A DNA stretch of 18,682 nt, taken from DATDSR01 sp038062165. GTDB taxonomy: Bacteria > Patescibacteriota > Minisyncoccia > Phycocordibacterales > DATDSR01. Each line of letters starts with the position of its first letter. Positions within the stretch are counted from its first letter, which is position 1. The notes under the pieces were generated by a model. That model was not told the origin of the DNA. It searched no databases and was given only the letters and a program-made list of their open reading frames with translations. The DNA is taken from assembly GCA_038062165.1 (NCBI GenBank), contig JBBTXQ010000012.1, positions 1-18,682 on the forward strand, in the 5' to 3' direction. The translations under genes were made by a program, and so were the position numbers. Below are positions 1-6,983 of the stretch, piece by piece.

Positions 1-1
1 C

Positions 2-61
2 GTCGGCTTCTTTGCCCTCTCCATGATCCAGCCCATCTATCAAGTCGGGAATAATCTGTAA
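2..61 (+). CDS. PilC/GspF-type pilus inner-membrane protein, C-terminal end only
   Basis: Only the last 19 codons are in the window; the gene runs in from the left. The reading frame ends in ALSMIQPIYQVGNNL followed by TAA. A hydrophobic stretch then a P-I-Y/F-x-L/V-G tail is how PilC/PulF/GspF inner-membrane platform proteins of type IV pili end. The minor-pilin operon 1.2 kb downstream fits a pilus locus. The call rests on a very short fragment and on context, so it is moderate. Confidence 0.55.
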   Translation, partial: VGFFALSMIQPIYQVGNNL

Positions 62-82
62 GAAAGTGCAAAATTCAAAAGC

Positions 83-111
83 TTGATTTCCATCTCAACT
101 TGTGATATCTA
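83..111 (+). promoter_or_regulatory. Promoter for the GC-rich gene at 210
   Basis: TTGATT (83-88), a 17-nt spacer and TATCTA (106-111). The spacer ends in TGA, giving an extended -10. Transcription would start near 118, leaving a leader of about 90 nt with a hairpin and an SD. Confidence 0.5.
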
Positions 112-129
112 TTTAGTTAGATTTTGAGC

Positions 130-147
130 GGTATGCGAGAGCATACC
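130..147 (+). promoter_or_regulatory. Leader hairpin upstream of the 210 gene
   Basis: GGTATGC / GAGA / GCATACC is a perfect 7-bp stem with a GNRA-type tetraloop, lying near the predicted 5' end of the transcript. A second weak pairing (AGTTG 169-173 with CAACT 185-189) lies between it and the SD (AGGAG, 198-202). A stabilising 5' hairpin is the simplest reading. Confidence 0.4.
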
Positions 148-209
148 AAACTGAAAACGGCGAGCCCTAGTTGAGGGAGAGCCACAACTGAATAAACAGG
201 AGAACCGAA

Positions 210-1061
210 ATGTCGGAGAGCCTGAACGAAGCATCTGTGGTACGTACACCAAACTCGGAAGTCCACGCCACTCTTGAGGTCCTCGCGACCAAGGGAGTGA
301 AGCAAGAGCATCTGGGCAGAGTTCGGTCGGATATCGGCTATGCAAATCGCGTGGCGGCGGCCCTCATCGAGACACCTGTCATCCCGCCTGTGAGCGACGA
401 CATGGCGCGACTCATCCCTCCGCCCGCACACATGCTCGCGGACTTGCGTGGCCAGCTCGCAGGCGAGCACGGCTTCAAGGCCGAGCAGTTCGACTCGCTC
501 ACCATCCCGCGGCCACCCTTGGGCAACTTCCCGGTCGTCGCGCCGGTGGCCTACCTCGAGACGCTCGAGGCCACGATGCGCTTCTACTGGCAGATCTGTC
601 AGCGGCGCTACGCGGCCACTTGGGCTTGGCCGGATCTCAAGCTCGGCAAGAAGAGCCTGCGGGTCTGGTCCCAGGACGGCAATGAAGTCGAGCGGCCCTC
701 GGGTACGGTGCGCATGGTCGGCCTCGACCTGTTCGCCTACTACGACGCCAAGGACGGCACCAGCGTCGCGGATAACCGGGCCAAGGAGAATGCTCCCATG
801 CCCGGGGTCGAGATCCTCGCCCTCATGGCTCTCGCTCCCGTTCTGGGACAAGCGATGGACGGAGGCTCGGCCAACGGTGGACTCATGCCCTGGCTAGACC
901 TCCCCGGCCTCGAGGCCAGCGTCTCCGGTTCTGTTCCGTGGTCGTTCGCCCCGTTCGTGCGCTACGCTCGCGACTACCGCAAGTTGCAGTTGAACGGCGG
1001 GCATGTCGACAATCGCTGCAGGAACTATGCCTCGCCGGCGTTCCGGGAGTGCACGGGCTAG
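210..1061 (+). CDS. GC-rich orphan protein, unrecognised (283 aa)
   Basis: I do not recognise a family. The protein is soluble-looking, with no signal peptide or membrane segment, and is rich in Ala, Arg, Pro and Asp. Tryptophans cluster around residues 127-160 and again near the C-terminus. The start is supported by AGGAG (198-202), 7 nt upstream of ATG. The gene is visibly more GC-rich than the pilin genes beside it and has its own promoter and a possible terminator. It interrupts what would otherwise be a run of pilus genes (pilC-like tail to fimT). The long minus-strand frame over the same stretch is a by-product of its GC-rich codons. Acquisition from elsewhere is an inference from base composition and layout. 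The reading frame is well supported; the function is unknown. Confidence 0.7.
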   Translation: MSESLNEASVVRTPNSEVHATLEVLATKGVKQEHLGRVRSDIGYANRVAAALIETPVIPPVSDDMARLIPPPAHMLADLRGQLAGEHGFKAEQFDSLTIPRPPLGNFPVVAPVAYLETLEATMRFYWQICQRRYAATWAWPDLKLGKKSLRVWSQDGNEVERPSGTVRMVGLDLFAYYDAKDGTSVADNRAKENAPMPGVEILALMALAPVLGQAMDGGSANGGLMPWLDLPGLEASVSGSVPWSFAPFVRYARDYRKLQLNGGHVDNRCRNYASPAFRECTG

Positions 1062-1096
1062 GCACTCGGGTCTCGGTTCTTTTGGGTCTCAGCTTC

Positions 1097-1137
1097 GGCC
1101 CTTGGTTCTTGGTCTTCGGATCAGTGAGCCAAGGGCC
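1097..1137 (+). terminator. Possible terminator hairpin after the 210 gene
   Basis: GGCCCTTGG (1097-1105) pairs with CCAAGGGCC (1129-1137) across a 23-nt loop. There is no clean T-tract afterwards, so it may be a stem-loop of another kind. It lies 36 nt past the stop codon. Confidence 0.4.
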
Positions 1138-1198
1138 CTTCGCTTTGATATGATAAGGCGACAATTTACGTCTGGGCACCACAGCAGTCTCTAATCTC

Positions 1199-1207
1199 TG
1201 ATATCAT
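1199..1207 (+). promoter_or_regulatory. Extended -10 for leaderless fimT
   Basis: TGATATCAT is a TGn extended -10 with hexamer TATCAT (1202-1207). Six nt separate it from the ATG at 1214, so the transcript should begin at or next to the start codon. No SD is present. Confidence 0.5.
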
Positions 1208-1213
1208 TGAGTA

Positions 1214-1663
1214 ATGAATAGGGGATTCACAATTGTTGAATTGAGTGTGGTGCTCTTGATTGCTTTTTTGCTTGCTTTTATGGCTATTACTTCTTTTTCG
1301 CGATTTAGCACTAACGCTTTGATTGATCAAACCAAGTCAGATATTCTCACTGCTCTAACAGACGCACGGGGCAAAACGCTTGCATCTAAAGGGAATGATA
1401 TTTACGGTGTCCATTTTGAGACTAGTAAAATAGTGCGTTTTAAGGGTAGTTCTTATGCAACTTCAAGTTCAGATAATGTTATCTACCCCATAGACTCGCG
1501 CGTTACAATAGAGCATATTACGCTTTCGGGTGGTGGGAGTAACGTAACGTTCGCTAGATTAACAGGCGTGGCTAGCAAGACTGGCACAATTGTAATCTCA
1601 ATAGTGGGCGATCGCACTCGCAGAGCTACCACAACCATTTCAAGTAGCGGTATAATAGAGTAA
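1214..1663 (+). CDS. Type IV minor prepilin, FimT/FimU (GspH) type
   Basis: The protein is 149 aa. The class III prepilin signal is very short: M-N-R-G followed by FTIVELSVVLLI, so cleavage would fall after Gly4, leaving N-methyl-Phe and the conserved Glu at mature position 5. The hydrophobic helix covers about residues 5-28; the rest is a Ser/Thr-rich beta domain as in GspH/FimT. It is the first gene of a four-gene run matching the fimU-pilV-pilW-pilX order of minor-pilin operons, whose products prime pilus assembly and often serve DNA uptake. ComEC genes elsewhere in the window fit a competence role, which is an inference. There is no SD; the start lies 6 nt after a -10. A good TATAAT at 1651-1656 near the gene's end could be an internal promoter. 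Confidence 0.85.
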   Translation: MNRGFTIVELSVVLLIAFLLAFMAITSFSRFSTNALIDQTKSDILTALTDARGKTLASKGNDIYGVHFETSKIVRFKGSSYATSSSDNVIYPIDSRVTIEHITLSGGGSNVTFARLTGVASKTGTIVISIVGDRTRRATTTISSSGIIE

Positions 1664-1677
1664 ACTCAAAACGCAAA

Positions 1678-2169
1678 GTGCAAAACGCAAAACTTAGACA
1701 AAAAGGTTTTGGATTACTGGAAGTTCTGGTTGGGTTGACCATTCTCTCTGTTTCTTTTTTTGCTCTTCTCGTTGTCTCGCGAGGGATGCTCGCTGTTAGT
1801 CGAGAGACGGCCTACAATCTGCAGGCAGATTATTTGCTTGAAGAGGGAGTTGAAGCATTGCGGAGTATCAGAGATCAAAATTGGGCAACCTATATTACGC
1901 CGTTATCTGGCACAAATTATCTTGTTTTTGAAGCATCGCCTATTACCCGTTGGACAACAACTAGCACACCGGAGATAATAGATTCTTTTTTCAATCGCGG
2001 TTTCGTGATCTCTGATGTCTACAGGGATTCTTCAAGTGATGATATTGCTGATTCTGGCACTTTTGATCCAGACACCAAGAAGTTTGTCGTATCTGTAGAC
2101 TGGCAAGGTCGCAATGGCACAACCACTCGCTCCGTTAGCACATATCTCACTAACTACTTCAATGATTAA
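1678..2169 (+). CDS. Type IV minor prepilin, PilV-like
   Basis: The protein is 163 aa. The prepilin signal is KGFGLLEVLVGLTIL (K-G|F with Glu at +5), preceded by a short polar leader. The motif 'LLEEGVEALRSIRDQNW' around residues 55-70 is typical of the PilV-like minor pilins annotated in CPR genomes. The GTG at 1678 is the only in-frame start upstream of the prepilin motif. It sits in the repetitive AAAGTGCAAAACGCAAAAC stretch and has no SD, so the exact start is uncertain. The gene begins 14 nt after fimT and its 3' end overlaps the next prepilin gene by 8 nt, so it is cotranscribed with both. It probably forms part of the pilus-initiation tip complex. Confidence 0.8.
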   Translation: MQNAKLRQKGFGLLEVLVGLTILSVSFFALLVVSRGMLAVSRETAYNLQADYLLEEGVEALRSIRDQNWATYITPLSGTNYLVFEASPITRWTTTSTPEIIDSFFNRGFVISDVYRDSSSDDIADSGTFDPDTKKFVVSVDWQGRNGTTTRSVSTYLTNYFND

Positions 2170-2668
2170 GAATAAAGGATTTACTCTAATTGAGCTTGTA
2201 GTTTACACAGCAATCGTAGCGGTAATTTTCGCTCTGGTTCTAACGGGCATGATTGGCCTCTATCGCTCGTCTCGCGTAGCGCGGCTCTCGCGAACAGTAA
2301 ACATTTCTGCGGTCACAGCCCTTGAGCGTATTTCTCGAGAGGTGAGGGACGCGGGAACTGTCATGACAGCCAGTTCAACTCTTAACACAAATCCGGGCGT
2401 GCTCACTATCGAGACAGATAACGCGAGCACAACTGGCGGAGCCTATACATTCAGTGTATCTTCCGGGCGGGTGCAGATTGCGGACAATACAAGCACACAA
2501 TTTTTAACTAGTTCTGATGTTAATGTGAGTGAGCTAACTTTTTGGCTTGCAACGAGTACGAATGGCGAGGCTGTGCGGGTCAAGATAATTGCCGCGCCTG
2601 TTGCAAGTTCTACACTCCCGGCCCGCACTTTTTATTCAACTACAGTTTTACGTGAAAGTTATGAATAA
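2162..2668 (+). CDS. Type IV minor prepilin, PilW/GspJ-like
   Basis: The protein is 168 aa. The prepilin motif KGFTLIELVVYTAIVAVIF starts at residue 5, with cleavage at K-G|F and Glu at mature position 5. The following domain has a long beta-rich Ser/Thr region. A longer reading from 2114 exists, but ATG 2162 gives the normal short leader peptide and the usual 8-nt overlap with the upstream gene, so 2162 is preferred. It also overlaps the downstream pilX-like gene by 8 nt, indicating translational coupling. Its position, third in the operon, matches PilW/GspJ. Confidence 0.8.
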   Translation: MIKNKGFTLIELVVYTAIVAVIFALVLTGMIGLYRSSRVARLSRTVNISAVTALERISREVRDAGTVMTASSTLNTNPGVLTIETDNASTTGGAYTFSVSSGRVQIADNTSTQFLTSSDVNVSELTFWLATSTNGEAVRVKIIAAPVASSTLPARTFYSTTVLRESYE

Positions 2669-3959
2669 AGAATCAGGACAAGCCCTTCGACTAAACTCAG
2701 GGCAGGCAGTTATTGTGAGTATTATGTTTTTATTGCTGATCTCGACAGTGCTGGTAGCCAGGGGCGCGAATCCCGCCAGTGCCGACGCGCGTCTTGCTCG
2801 TGAGCTTTTTGATTCCAAGCGGTCCATGATCACATCTGATGCTGGAATTGAGGATGTGTCATACAGAGTGCGTGCCGCTCTCTTTTATGGTGACGAAGAA
2901 GTGCTTGTACTTGACGGTTATAGTGCCACAACTACTGTGACAGATGACGCGGATACCGGCATAAAGTTAATCAGCACAGAGGCTTCTGTGCGCGAGTCTT
3001 ATCGCAAGAGCGCCGTGGGACTGCGCAAGGGTGAGGAAGTCGATTTCAACTACGCTGTGCAAGTTGGTAACGGCGGATTCATTATGGAGAATAGTTCGAG
3101 TGTCTTGGGCAATGTTTATTCTGATGGCTCGGTCACCGGTGCCGGCAATCTTATCCAAGGTTCTGTCGTTTCTGCCGATTCAACTGGCCTCATCGACGAC
3201 ATTCATGCCACATCAAGTGTTTGGGCTCACACAATAACTGACTCTATGGTAGACGTTGACGCATATTATGTTACCAAAACTAATACCACTGTCCTAGGTA
3301 CAAGTTATCCAAATAGCATAGACAAGCCCACCAGCACCTTCCCTCTGTCAGAGACAAAGCTTGATGAATGGGAGGATGTGGCAGAAGCGGGTGGCGTAAT
3401 CACTTCGCCTTGTCCGTACAAAATTCAGAGTGACATGACCCTTGGTCCCAAAAAGATAAACTGCGATGTAGAGATTAGTAATAGTGCCAAAGTTACTCTA
3501 ACAGGCATGGTCTGGATTAACGGTACGCTTACTTTCAAGAATAGTTCGGGGATATATCTAGATGAAAGTCTTTCTAACAAGAGCATCGCTGTCATCACTC
3601 ACAATCCATCTAATGAGACTACTTCGAGCAAGATTAGCCTCGAGAACTCAACCACTTTTTATAACACGGGCACTCCCGAATCATTTTTATTCTTGATTTC
3701 ACGCAACAAGAGTTCGGCTGACGGTGGCGGAGAAGTAGCCATTGATCTGCGCAACACTGCCCAAGGACCCGTCTTCCTCTACACCAATTATGGCCAAATT
3801 AGCATCCAAAACAACACTAGACTTAAGGCTGTGACAGGCTGGCTCATAAAAATGAAGAATTCCGCTCAATTAATCTACGACGATGGTCTAGAAAGCACCC
3901 TTTTCGATACCGGTCCCGGAGGCAGCTGGAACGTAGTCAGCTGGAAAGAATCCCAATAA
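2661..3959 (+). CDS. PilX-like pilus assembly protein, large
   Basis: The protein is 432 aa, starting at ATG 2661 inside the end of the pilW-like gene. The N-terminus has one hydrophobic segment (VIVSIMFLLLISTVLVA, about residues 17-33) without a classic G-F-T-x-x-E prepilin site; a Gly-Gln-Ala precedes it, as in PilX_N-type proteins. A region of beta repeats with many Ser, Thr and Asn follows ('NGGFIMENSSSVLGNVYSDGS'), recalling bactofilin-like or polymer-forming repeats. The fourth position in the operon corresponds to PilX. Residues 8-15 (ALRLNSGQ) come from a 24-nt in-frame insertion that duplicates the SGQA motif. The product probably sits in the membrane with a large extracytoplasmic domain. 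The family call is moderate; operon membership is solid. Confidence 0.7.
   Translation: MNKESGQALRLNSGQAVIVSIMFLLLISTVLVARGANPASADARLARELFDSKRSMITSDAGIEDVSYRVRAALFYGDEEVLVLDGYSATTTVTDDADTGIKLISTEASVRESYRKSAVGLRKGEEVDFNYAVQVGNGGFIMENSSSVLGNVYSDGSVTGAGNLIQGSVVSADSTGLIDDIHATSSVWAHTITDSMVDVDAYYVTKTNTTVLGTSYPNSIDKPTSTFPLSETKLDEWEDVAEAGGVITSPCPYKIQSDMTLGPKKINCDVEISNSAKVTLTGMVWINGTLTFKNSSGIYLDESLSNKSIAVITHNPSNETTSSKISLENSTTFYNTGTPESFLFLISRNKSSADGGGEVAIDLRNTAQGPVFLYTNYGQISIQNNTRLKAVTGWLIKMKNSAQLIYDDGLESTLFDTGPGGSWNVVSWKESQ
2683..2702 (+). repeat. Small palindromic repeat inserted in the pilX-like gene
   Basis: CCCTTCGACTAAACTCAGGG is an imperfect palindrome. It is related to the 19-bp element at 15410-15428, which is CCCTTCGACAAGCTCAGGG on the minus strand. 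It is flanked by TCAGGACAAGC and TCAGGGCAGGC, so the SGQA codons are duplicated around it and the frame is kept. Confidence 0.7.
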
Positions 3960-3962
3960 AAA

Positions 3963-3986
3963 ACTGGGGGAGTTTCCTCCCCCAGT
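3963..3986 (-). terminator. Intrinsic terminator of the minus-strand lipoprotein gene
   Basis: ACTGGGGGAG / TTTC / CTCCCCCAGT is a perfect 10-bp stem. On the minus strand it is followed by TTTTTTATT, which makes it a textbook terminator for the gene ending at 4007. It also lies 3 nt past the plus-strand pilX-like stop and may act in both directions. Confidence 0.8.
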
Positions 3987-4006
3987 CACGTGACCGAATC
4001 CGACCA

Positions 4007-4732
4007 CTATCCCTTGGGGCCGACGATGACTTCGTCGACCACGCTCGAGCCCTCGGAGGTAAAGCACACGATCTTGTAGATCGAAGTGATGTTAGGGCAG
4101 ACCTCCTCGCTACCGGAGAGTGACTTCTCGCCCGACCAGTTGCCGACGGCGTAGCAGTGTTCGACTCCCTGGCTCGCCCACTTGAGCGTGCTACAGGGAG
4201 TGCTGGCAGTCACCGTGGCGGGGTCGGCGACGATACCCACGCTTGCTTCGAGCACGAACCAGTGCTCGGTGTCGGACAGGCGCACGTTACGGCCCCTCAT
4301 GTCCTTCACGACCCAGTCGAACCGAGGGTTTGACGTGAAGATCACGTTCTCCCGGCCAGCCGTGATGTGAAGGCGTAACTTCGTCTCCCCAGCTGGCAAG
4401 TTGATGGCGTCATGGAAGACGAATCCCTGTTCGGTCGTGACAGGCCCAGCGACAGTGTTTCCCGCTGTCGGGTCCTGTAGAGTGATGCTGTCGACGCTGC
4501 CGCTCACCTGGTGCAGGGCGAGTGAGCGGATCATCACTGGCGCGCTTGCATTGATCGTGAGTGTCATGCCTTCGACGCTCGTGCTCACGTTCGGCGGCCG
4601 ATTGTTCTCGGAACGACTGGTGGCCTGGATGCCTGCCGGCGTGGACTCGGAGCCGATTGGTGAGCTGGTGGGCGAGTGATTGCTGCAGGCGACCAAACTG
4701 ACCGCCAGGGAAAGAGTGAATGCTGTTCGCAT
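4007..4732 (-). CDS. Putative lipoprotein with Ig-like C-terminal domain
   Basis: The protein is 241 aa from the ATG at 4732. This start is preferred over one 30 nt upstream because GGAGG lies 9 nt ahead of it and it begins directly with a signal peptide. Residues 1-16 (MRTAFTLSLAVSLVAC) end in the lipobox L-V-A-C, so Cys16 would be lipidated and the protein anchored outside the membrane. A Ser/Thr/Pro-rich linker follows. The last ~80 residues (around STPCSTLKW, HCYAVGNWSGEKSLSGS and YKIVCFTSEGSSVVDEVIV) resemble the Ig-like domain with 'LSW..C..GGWSG....GS....YTLTC....G' that recurs in bacterial surface proteins; its four cysteines could form disulfides. The gene is GC-rich and has its own promoter and terminator, unlike the pilin and glycolysis genes on either side. 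Its function is unknown; binding or adhesion outside the cell is a guess. Confidence 0.75.
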   Translation of the reverse strand: MRTAFTLSLAVSLVACSNHSPTSSPIGSESTPAGIQATSRSENNRPPNVSTSVEGMTLTINASAPVMIRSLALHQVSGSVDSITLQDPTAGNTVAGPVTTEQGFVFHDAINLPAGETKLRLHITAGRENVIFTSNPRFDWVVKDMRGRNVRLSDTEHWFVLEASVGIVADPATVTASTPCSTLKWASQGVEHCYAVGNWSGEKSLSGSEEVCPNITSIYKIVCFTSEGSSVVDEVIVGPKG

Positions 4733-4752
4733 GATTGGGACCCTCCACCCAC

Positions 4753-4781
4753 AGATAAGCATATTTAAGAAATAAAGTCAA
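4753..4781 (-). promoter_or_regulatory. Promoter of the lipoprotein gene
   Basis: On the minus strand: TTGACT (4776-4781), exactly 17 nt of AT-rich spacer, then TTATCT (4753-4758). GGAGG lies just downstream (4742-4746). Confidence 0.7.
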
Positions 4782-4803
4782 TATCGTTTAATGAAAGTGG
4801 CCT

Positions 4804-4812
4804 TGTTACAAT
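4804..4812 (+). promoter_or_regulatory. Extended -10 for leaderless tpiA
   Basis: TGTTACAAT contains TGn plus TACAAT (4807-4812). Six nt separate it from the ATG at 4819, and there is no SD. Confidence 0.55.
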
Positions 4813-4818
4813 CAACGT

Positions 4819-5607
4819 ATGGCGGGGGAAAATAAACGAAAACGATTGATTGTGGCTAATTGGAAGATGAATCCAGCTTCACGGGCGGATGCCATGCGTA
4901 TGTTCGGTGAGGCTAAGAGGGCTGGTGCTCGAGCGACTCGCGTGCAAACCGTTGTGTGCGCGCCCTTCCCGTTTCTCTCGGCTCTCTCTGACGAGGCAAG
5001 CGGGCACAGAACAGCTTTGGGCGCGCAGAACTGCTTCTATGAACGCTCCGGTGCTTATACTGGAGAAGTTAGCCCAATTCAACTTAGTAGTTTGGGAGTA
5101 CGTTATGTAATTTTGGGTCACTCGGAGAGACGCGAGATGGGTGAGTCAAGCGAACTTATTTGCCGCAAAGTTTTTGCCGCGCTCAAAGAAGGTTTGATAG
5201 TGATCCTGTGTATTGGCGAGCGGGCAAGGGACGAAGAAGGTAATTATTTCAATTTTATTAAACAGCAGATTGAAGAAAGTTTGAAAGATATTCCCAGAAG
5301 ATATTTTTTAAATTTATGCGTTACATACGAGCCGATTTGGGCCATCAGCACGCATGCCTCTGGCATAGAGTCGCCGGAAGATATGTTGCAGATGGGAATT
5401 TTTATTCGCAAAACTTTGGGTTCTATTTGTGGCAAAGACTTGGCTGTTAAAGTGCCAATTTTGTATGGAGGCTCGGTAGATGAAAATGATGTGGCGGGTT
5501 ACATAGAGCGAGGTGGGGTAGACGGCGCTTTGGTAGGCAAGGCCAGCTTAGTGCCAGAGACATTTGCCAAAATAATCAAGAATGCAAACGAAGCCAAAAC
5601 AGATTAG
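4819..5607 (+). CDS. tpiA: Triose-phosphate isomerase
   Basis: This glycolytic enzyme interconverts dihydroxyacetone phosphate and glyceraldehyde 3-phosphate in the cytoplasm. The protein is 262 aa, normal for the family. Visible residues are Asn14 and Lys16 (VANWKMN), the electrophile His101 in ILGHSERRE, the catalytic base Glu171 in VTYEPIWA, and the phosphate-binding YGGSVDENDV and GALVGKASL near the end. The mobile loop 6 after the base is unusual: AISTHASGIESPE rather than the common AIGTGKxA. The start follows an extended -10 by 6 nt, suggesting a leaderless mRNA. The gene overlaps pgk by 26 nt, so the two are coupled. Confidence 0.95.
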   Translation: MAGENKRKRLIVANWKMNPASRADAMRMFGEAKRAGARATRVQTVVCAPFPFLSALSDEASGHRTALGAQNCFYERSGAYTGEVSPIQLSSLGVRYVILGHSERREMGESSELICRKVFAALKEGLIVILCIGERARDEEGNYFNFIKQQIEESLKDIPRRYFLNLCVTYEPIWAISTHASGIESPEDMLQMGIFIRKTLGSICGKDLAVKVPILYGGSVDENDVAGYIERGGVDGALVGKASLVPETFAKIIKNANEAKTD

Positions 5608-6580
5608 CTCGCTATCCGATACAGACATTAGTTGGATGGGCAAAAAAGTGTTATTACGCCTGTCGCTTAACGTGCCGATAAAAAATGGAGAAGTAGCCGA
5701 TGATTTTCGTCTCGTTAAATCACTACCTACCTTGCAAGCCCTCATAGACATGGGAGCGGAGGTAACTGTTATAAGTCATTTGGGCTCGAACGGTGACTCA
5801 CTCAAGCCAGTAGAAGATTGGTTAAGGGAGAGAGTGAAAAGCGGATTTGAAATGCGTGAGAACTTGCGTCGCGATCCGCGCGAGAAGACGGGCGATGAGT
5901 CATTTGCACAAGAACTTGCAAATATTAATGGGGGTCAAGATTATTTCGTAAATGAAGATTTTGCCGTCTCACACAGAACGCATGCTTCTATTGTGGGGTT
6001 ACCCAAGTTTTTGCCAAGTTTTGTCGGCTTGCAGTTCGCACAAGAGATAGAGCATTTATCTAGGTTCATTAATCCGCCCGAGCCTTGCGTTGTTATCTTG
6101 GGCGGAGCTAAGATCGAGACCAAGTTGCCTATGATCAATGCTTTCCTTCCGAAGGCACAGAAAATCTTTTTGGGGAGTTATTTCGCCAATGAAGTAGCCA
6201 ACGTTCCGCAAGATTCTAAAGTAATTCTACCCGTTGATAGTGTGAGTAAAGATGGCAAAATTGTAGACATCGGCAAGCAAGCGCTTGAGAGTATTATATC
6301 GAGTGTTGATCAGGCTAGTTCGATTATCTGGAACGGCCCAATGGGCAAATTCGAAGACGGCTTCGATCAAACAACCTTAGAACTTGCCCAAGCCATAGCA
6401 AATTCCGGAGCAGAGTCCGTGGTGGGAGGCGGCGATAGCATCAGAGCCATCCGGCAGTTAGATCTCCTAGACAAATTCACATTCGTCTCAACGGGAGGCG
6501 GAGCCATGCTCGAGTATTTATCGAAAGGTACCCTTCCGGGAATCGAAGCAATTATCAAAAGTAATAAATCATATTTGTAA
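5582..6580 (+). CDS. pgk: Phosphoglycerate kinase, shortened and divergent
   Basis: Phosphoglycerate kinase makes ATP and 3-phosphoglycerate from 1,3-bisphosphoglycerate. This copy is 332 aa, against about 390-400 for usual bacterial enzymes; the loss is mainly in the N-domain between SHLG (65-68) and ENLR (93-96). Retained motifs are N30-V-P, R43, ENLR, HRTHAS (131-136), LGGAKIETK, NGPMGKFE, GGGDS and STGGGAMLEYL. Two substrate-site positions differ: VDFN reads LSLN (the Asp is Ser28), and LGRP reads LGSN (the Arg is Ser69). The nucleotide side also shows GPMGKFE for GPMGVFE and GGGDS for GGGDT. It overlaps tpiA by 26 nt. It may be an active CPR variant with a remodelled triose site or a weakened enzyme; the sequence alone does not decide. 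Confidence 0.92.
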   Translation: MQTKPKQISSLSDTDISWMGKKVLLRLSLNVPIKNGEVADDFRLVKSLPTLQALIDMGAEVTVISHLGSNGDSLKPVEDWLRERVKSGFEMRENLRRDPREKTGDESFAQELANINGGQDYFVNEDFAVSHRTHASIVGLPKFLPSFVGLQFAQEIEHLSRFINPPEPCVVILGGAKIETKLPMINAFLPKAQKIFLGSYFANEVANVPQDSKVILPVDSVSKDGKIVDIGKQALESIISSVDQASSIIWNGPMGKFEDGFDQTTLELAQAIANSGAESVVGGGDSIRAIRQLDLLDKFTFVSTGGGAMLEYLSKGTLPGIEAIIKSNKSYL

Positions 6581-6586
6581 TTTGAC

Positions 6587-6616
6587 TTGACGGTGGTATC
6601 TTTTTGCGTATACAAT
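6587..6616 (+). promoter_or_regulatory. Promoter upstream of the RHH gene
   Basis: TTGACG (6587-6592), an 18-nt spacer and TACAAT (6611-6616); an overlapping TTGACT sits at 6582-6587. Further -10-like hexamers (TATAGT 6629, TAAAAT 6636) lie closer to the start codon, so the exact initiation point is unclear. Confidence 0.5.
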
Positions 6617-6649
6617 ATATGGGATCAATATAGTGTAAAATACAATAGT

Positions 6650-6901
6650 ATGTCTACAACCATTGTAAATTTTTCGATTCCAGCACAATTAGATAAGAAA
6701 ATAAAAAGGAAGATTAGCGAACAAGGCTTTTCCAGCAAAGCGGAGTTCTTTCGTATGGCCGCGGTAAATTATCTCGGGCAAGATAAAGAAATGAATACAG
6801 AAGATCGACTTGAGCTTCTAACCAGAGCTATTTCAGATGAAGTAAGACGAAAGTTCAAAGGAAAAAAAATGCCTTCTGTGAGAAAACAGCTAGCAGACTG
6901 A
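6650..6901 (+). CDS. Ribbon-helix-helix (CopG-type) DNA-binding protein
   Basis: The protein is 83 aa. The N-terminus TTIVNFSIPAQLDKKIKRK (a beta strand then helix A) and GFSSKAEFFRMAAVNYL (the turn and helix B) follow the RHH/CopG/Arc pattern, with a charged C-terminal tail. Such proteins bind operators as dimers and are often antitoxins or autorepressors. No toxin gene follows directly: the next ORF is a tiny membrane protein. The start at 6650 is chosen because the upstream extension (from 6587) would run through the promoter and does not resemble the family. There is no SD. It could be an orphan antitoxin or a stand-alone regulator. Confidence 0.75.
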   Translation: MSTTIVNFSIPAQLDKKIKRKISEQGFSSKAEFFRMAAVNYLGQDKEMNTEDRLELLTRAISDEVRRKFKGKKMPSVRKQLAD

Positions 6902-6936
6902 ACTTAAGGTATTCCAACAATAATGTATAATTAAGC

Positions 6937-6980
6937 TAGAAATTAGATAGTAGATATTAGTAATTAGAAATTAAATTAAT
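6937..6980 (+). repeat. AT-rich iterated AATTAG-type filler
   Basis: An intergenic run built from variants of 'aaattag', 'tagatattag' and 'taattagaaatta'. It has no coding potential. A TATAAT at 6926-6931 lies just upstream and could drive the small membrane-protein gene. Confidence 0.5.
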
Positions 6981-6983
6981 ACT

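Noticed and set aside
117..851. Long minus-strand frame opposite the 210 gene
   Set aside because: It is GC-rich shadow coding. The plus-strand frame has the promoter, SD and terminator; the minus-strand frame has no SD and an unlikely composition.
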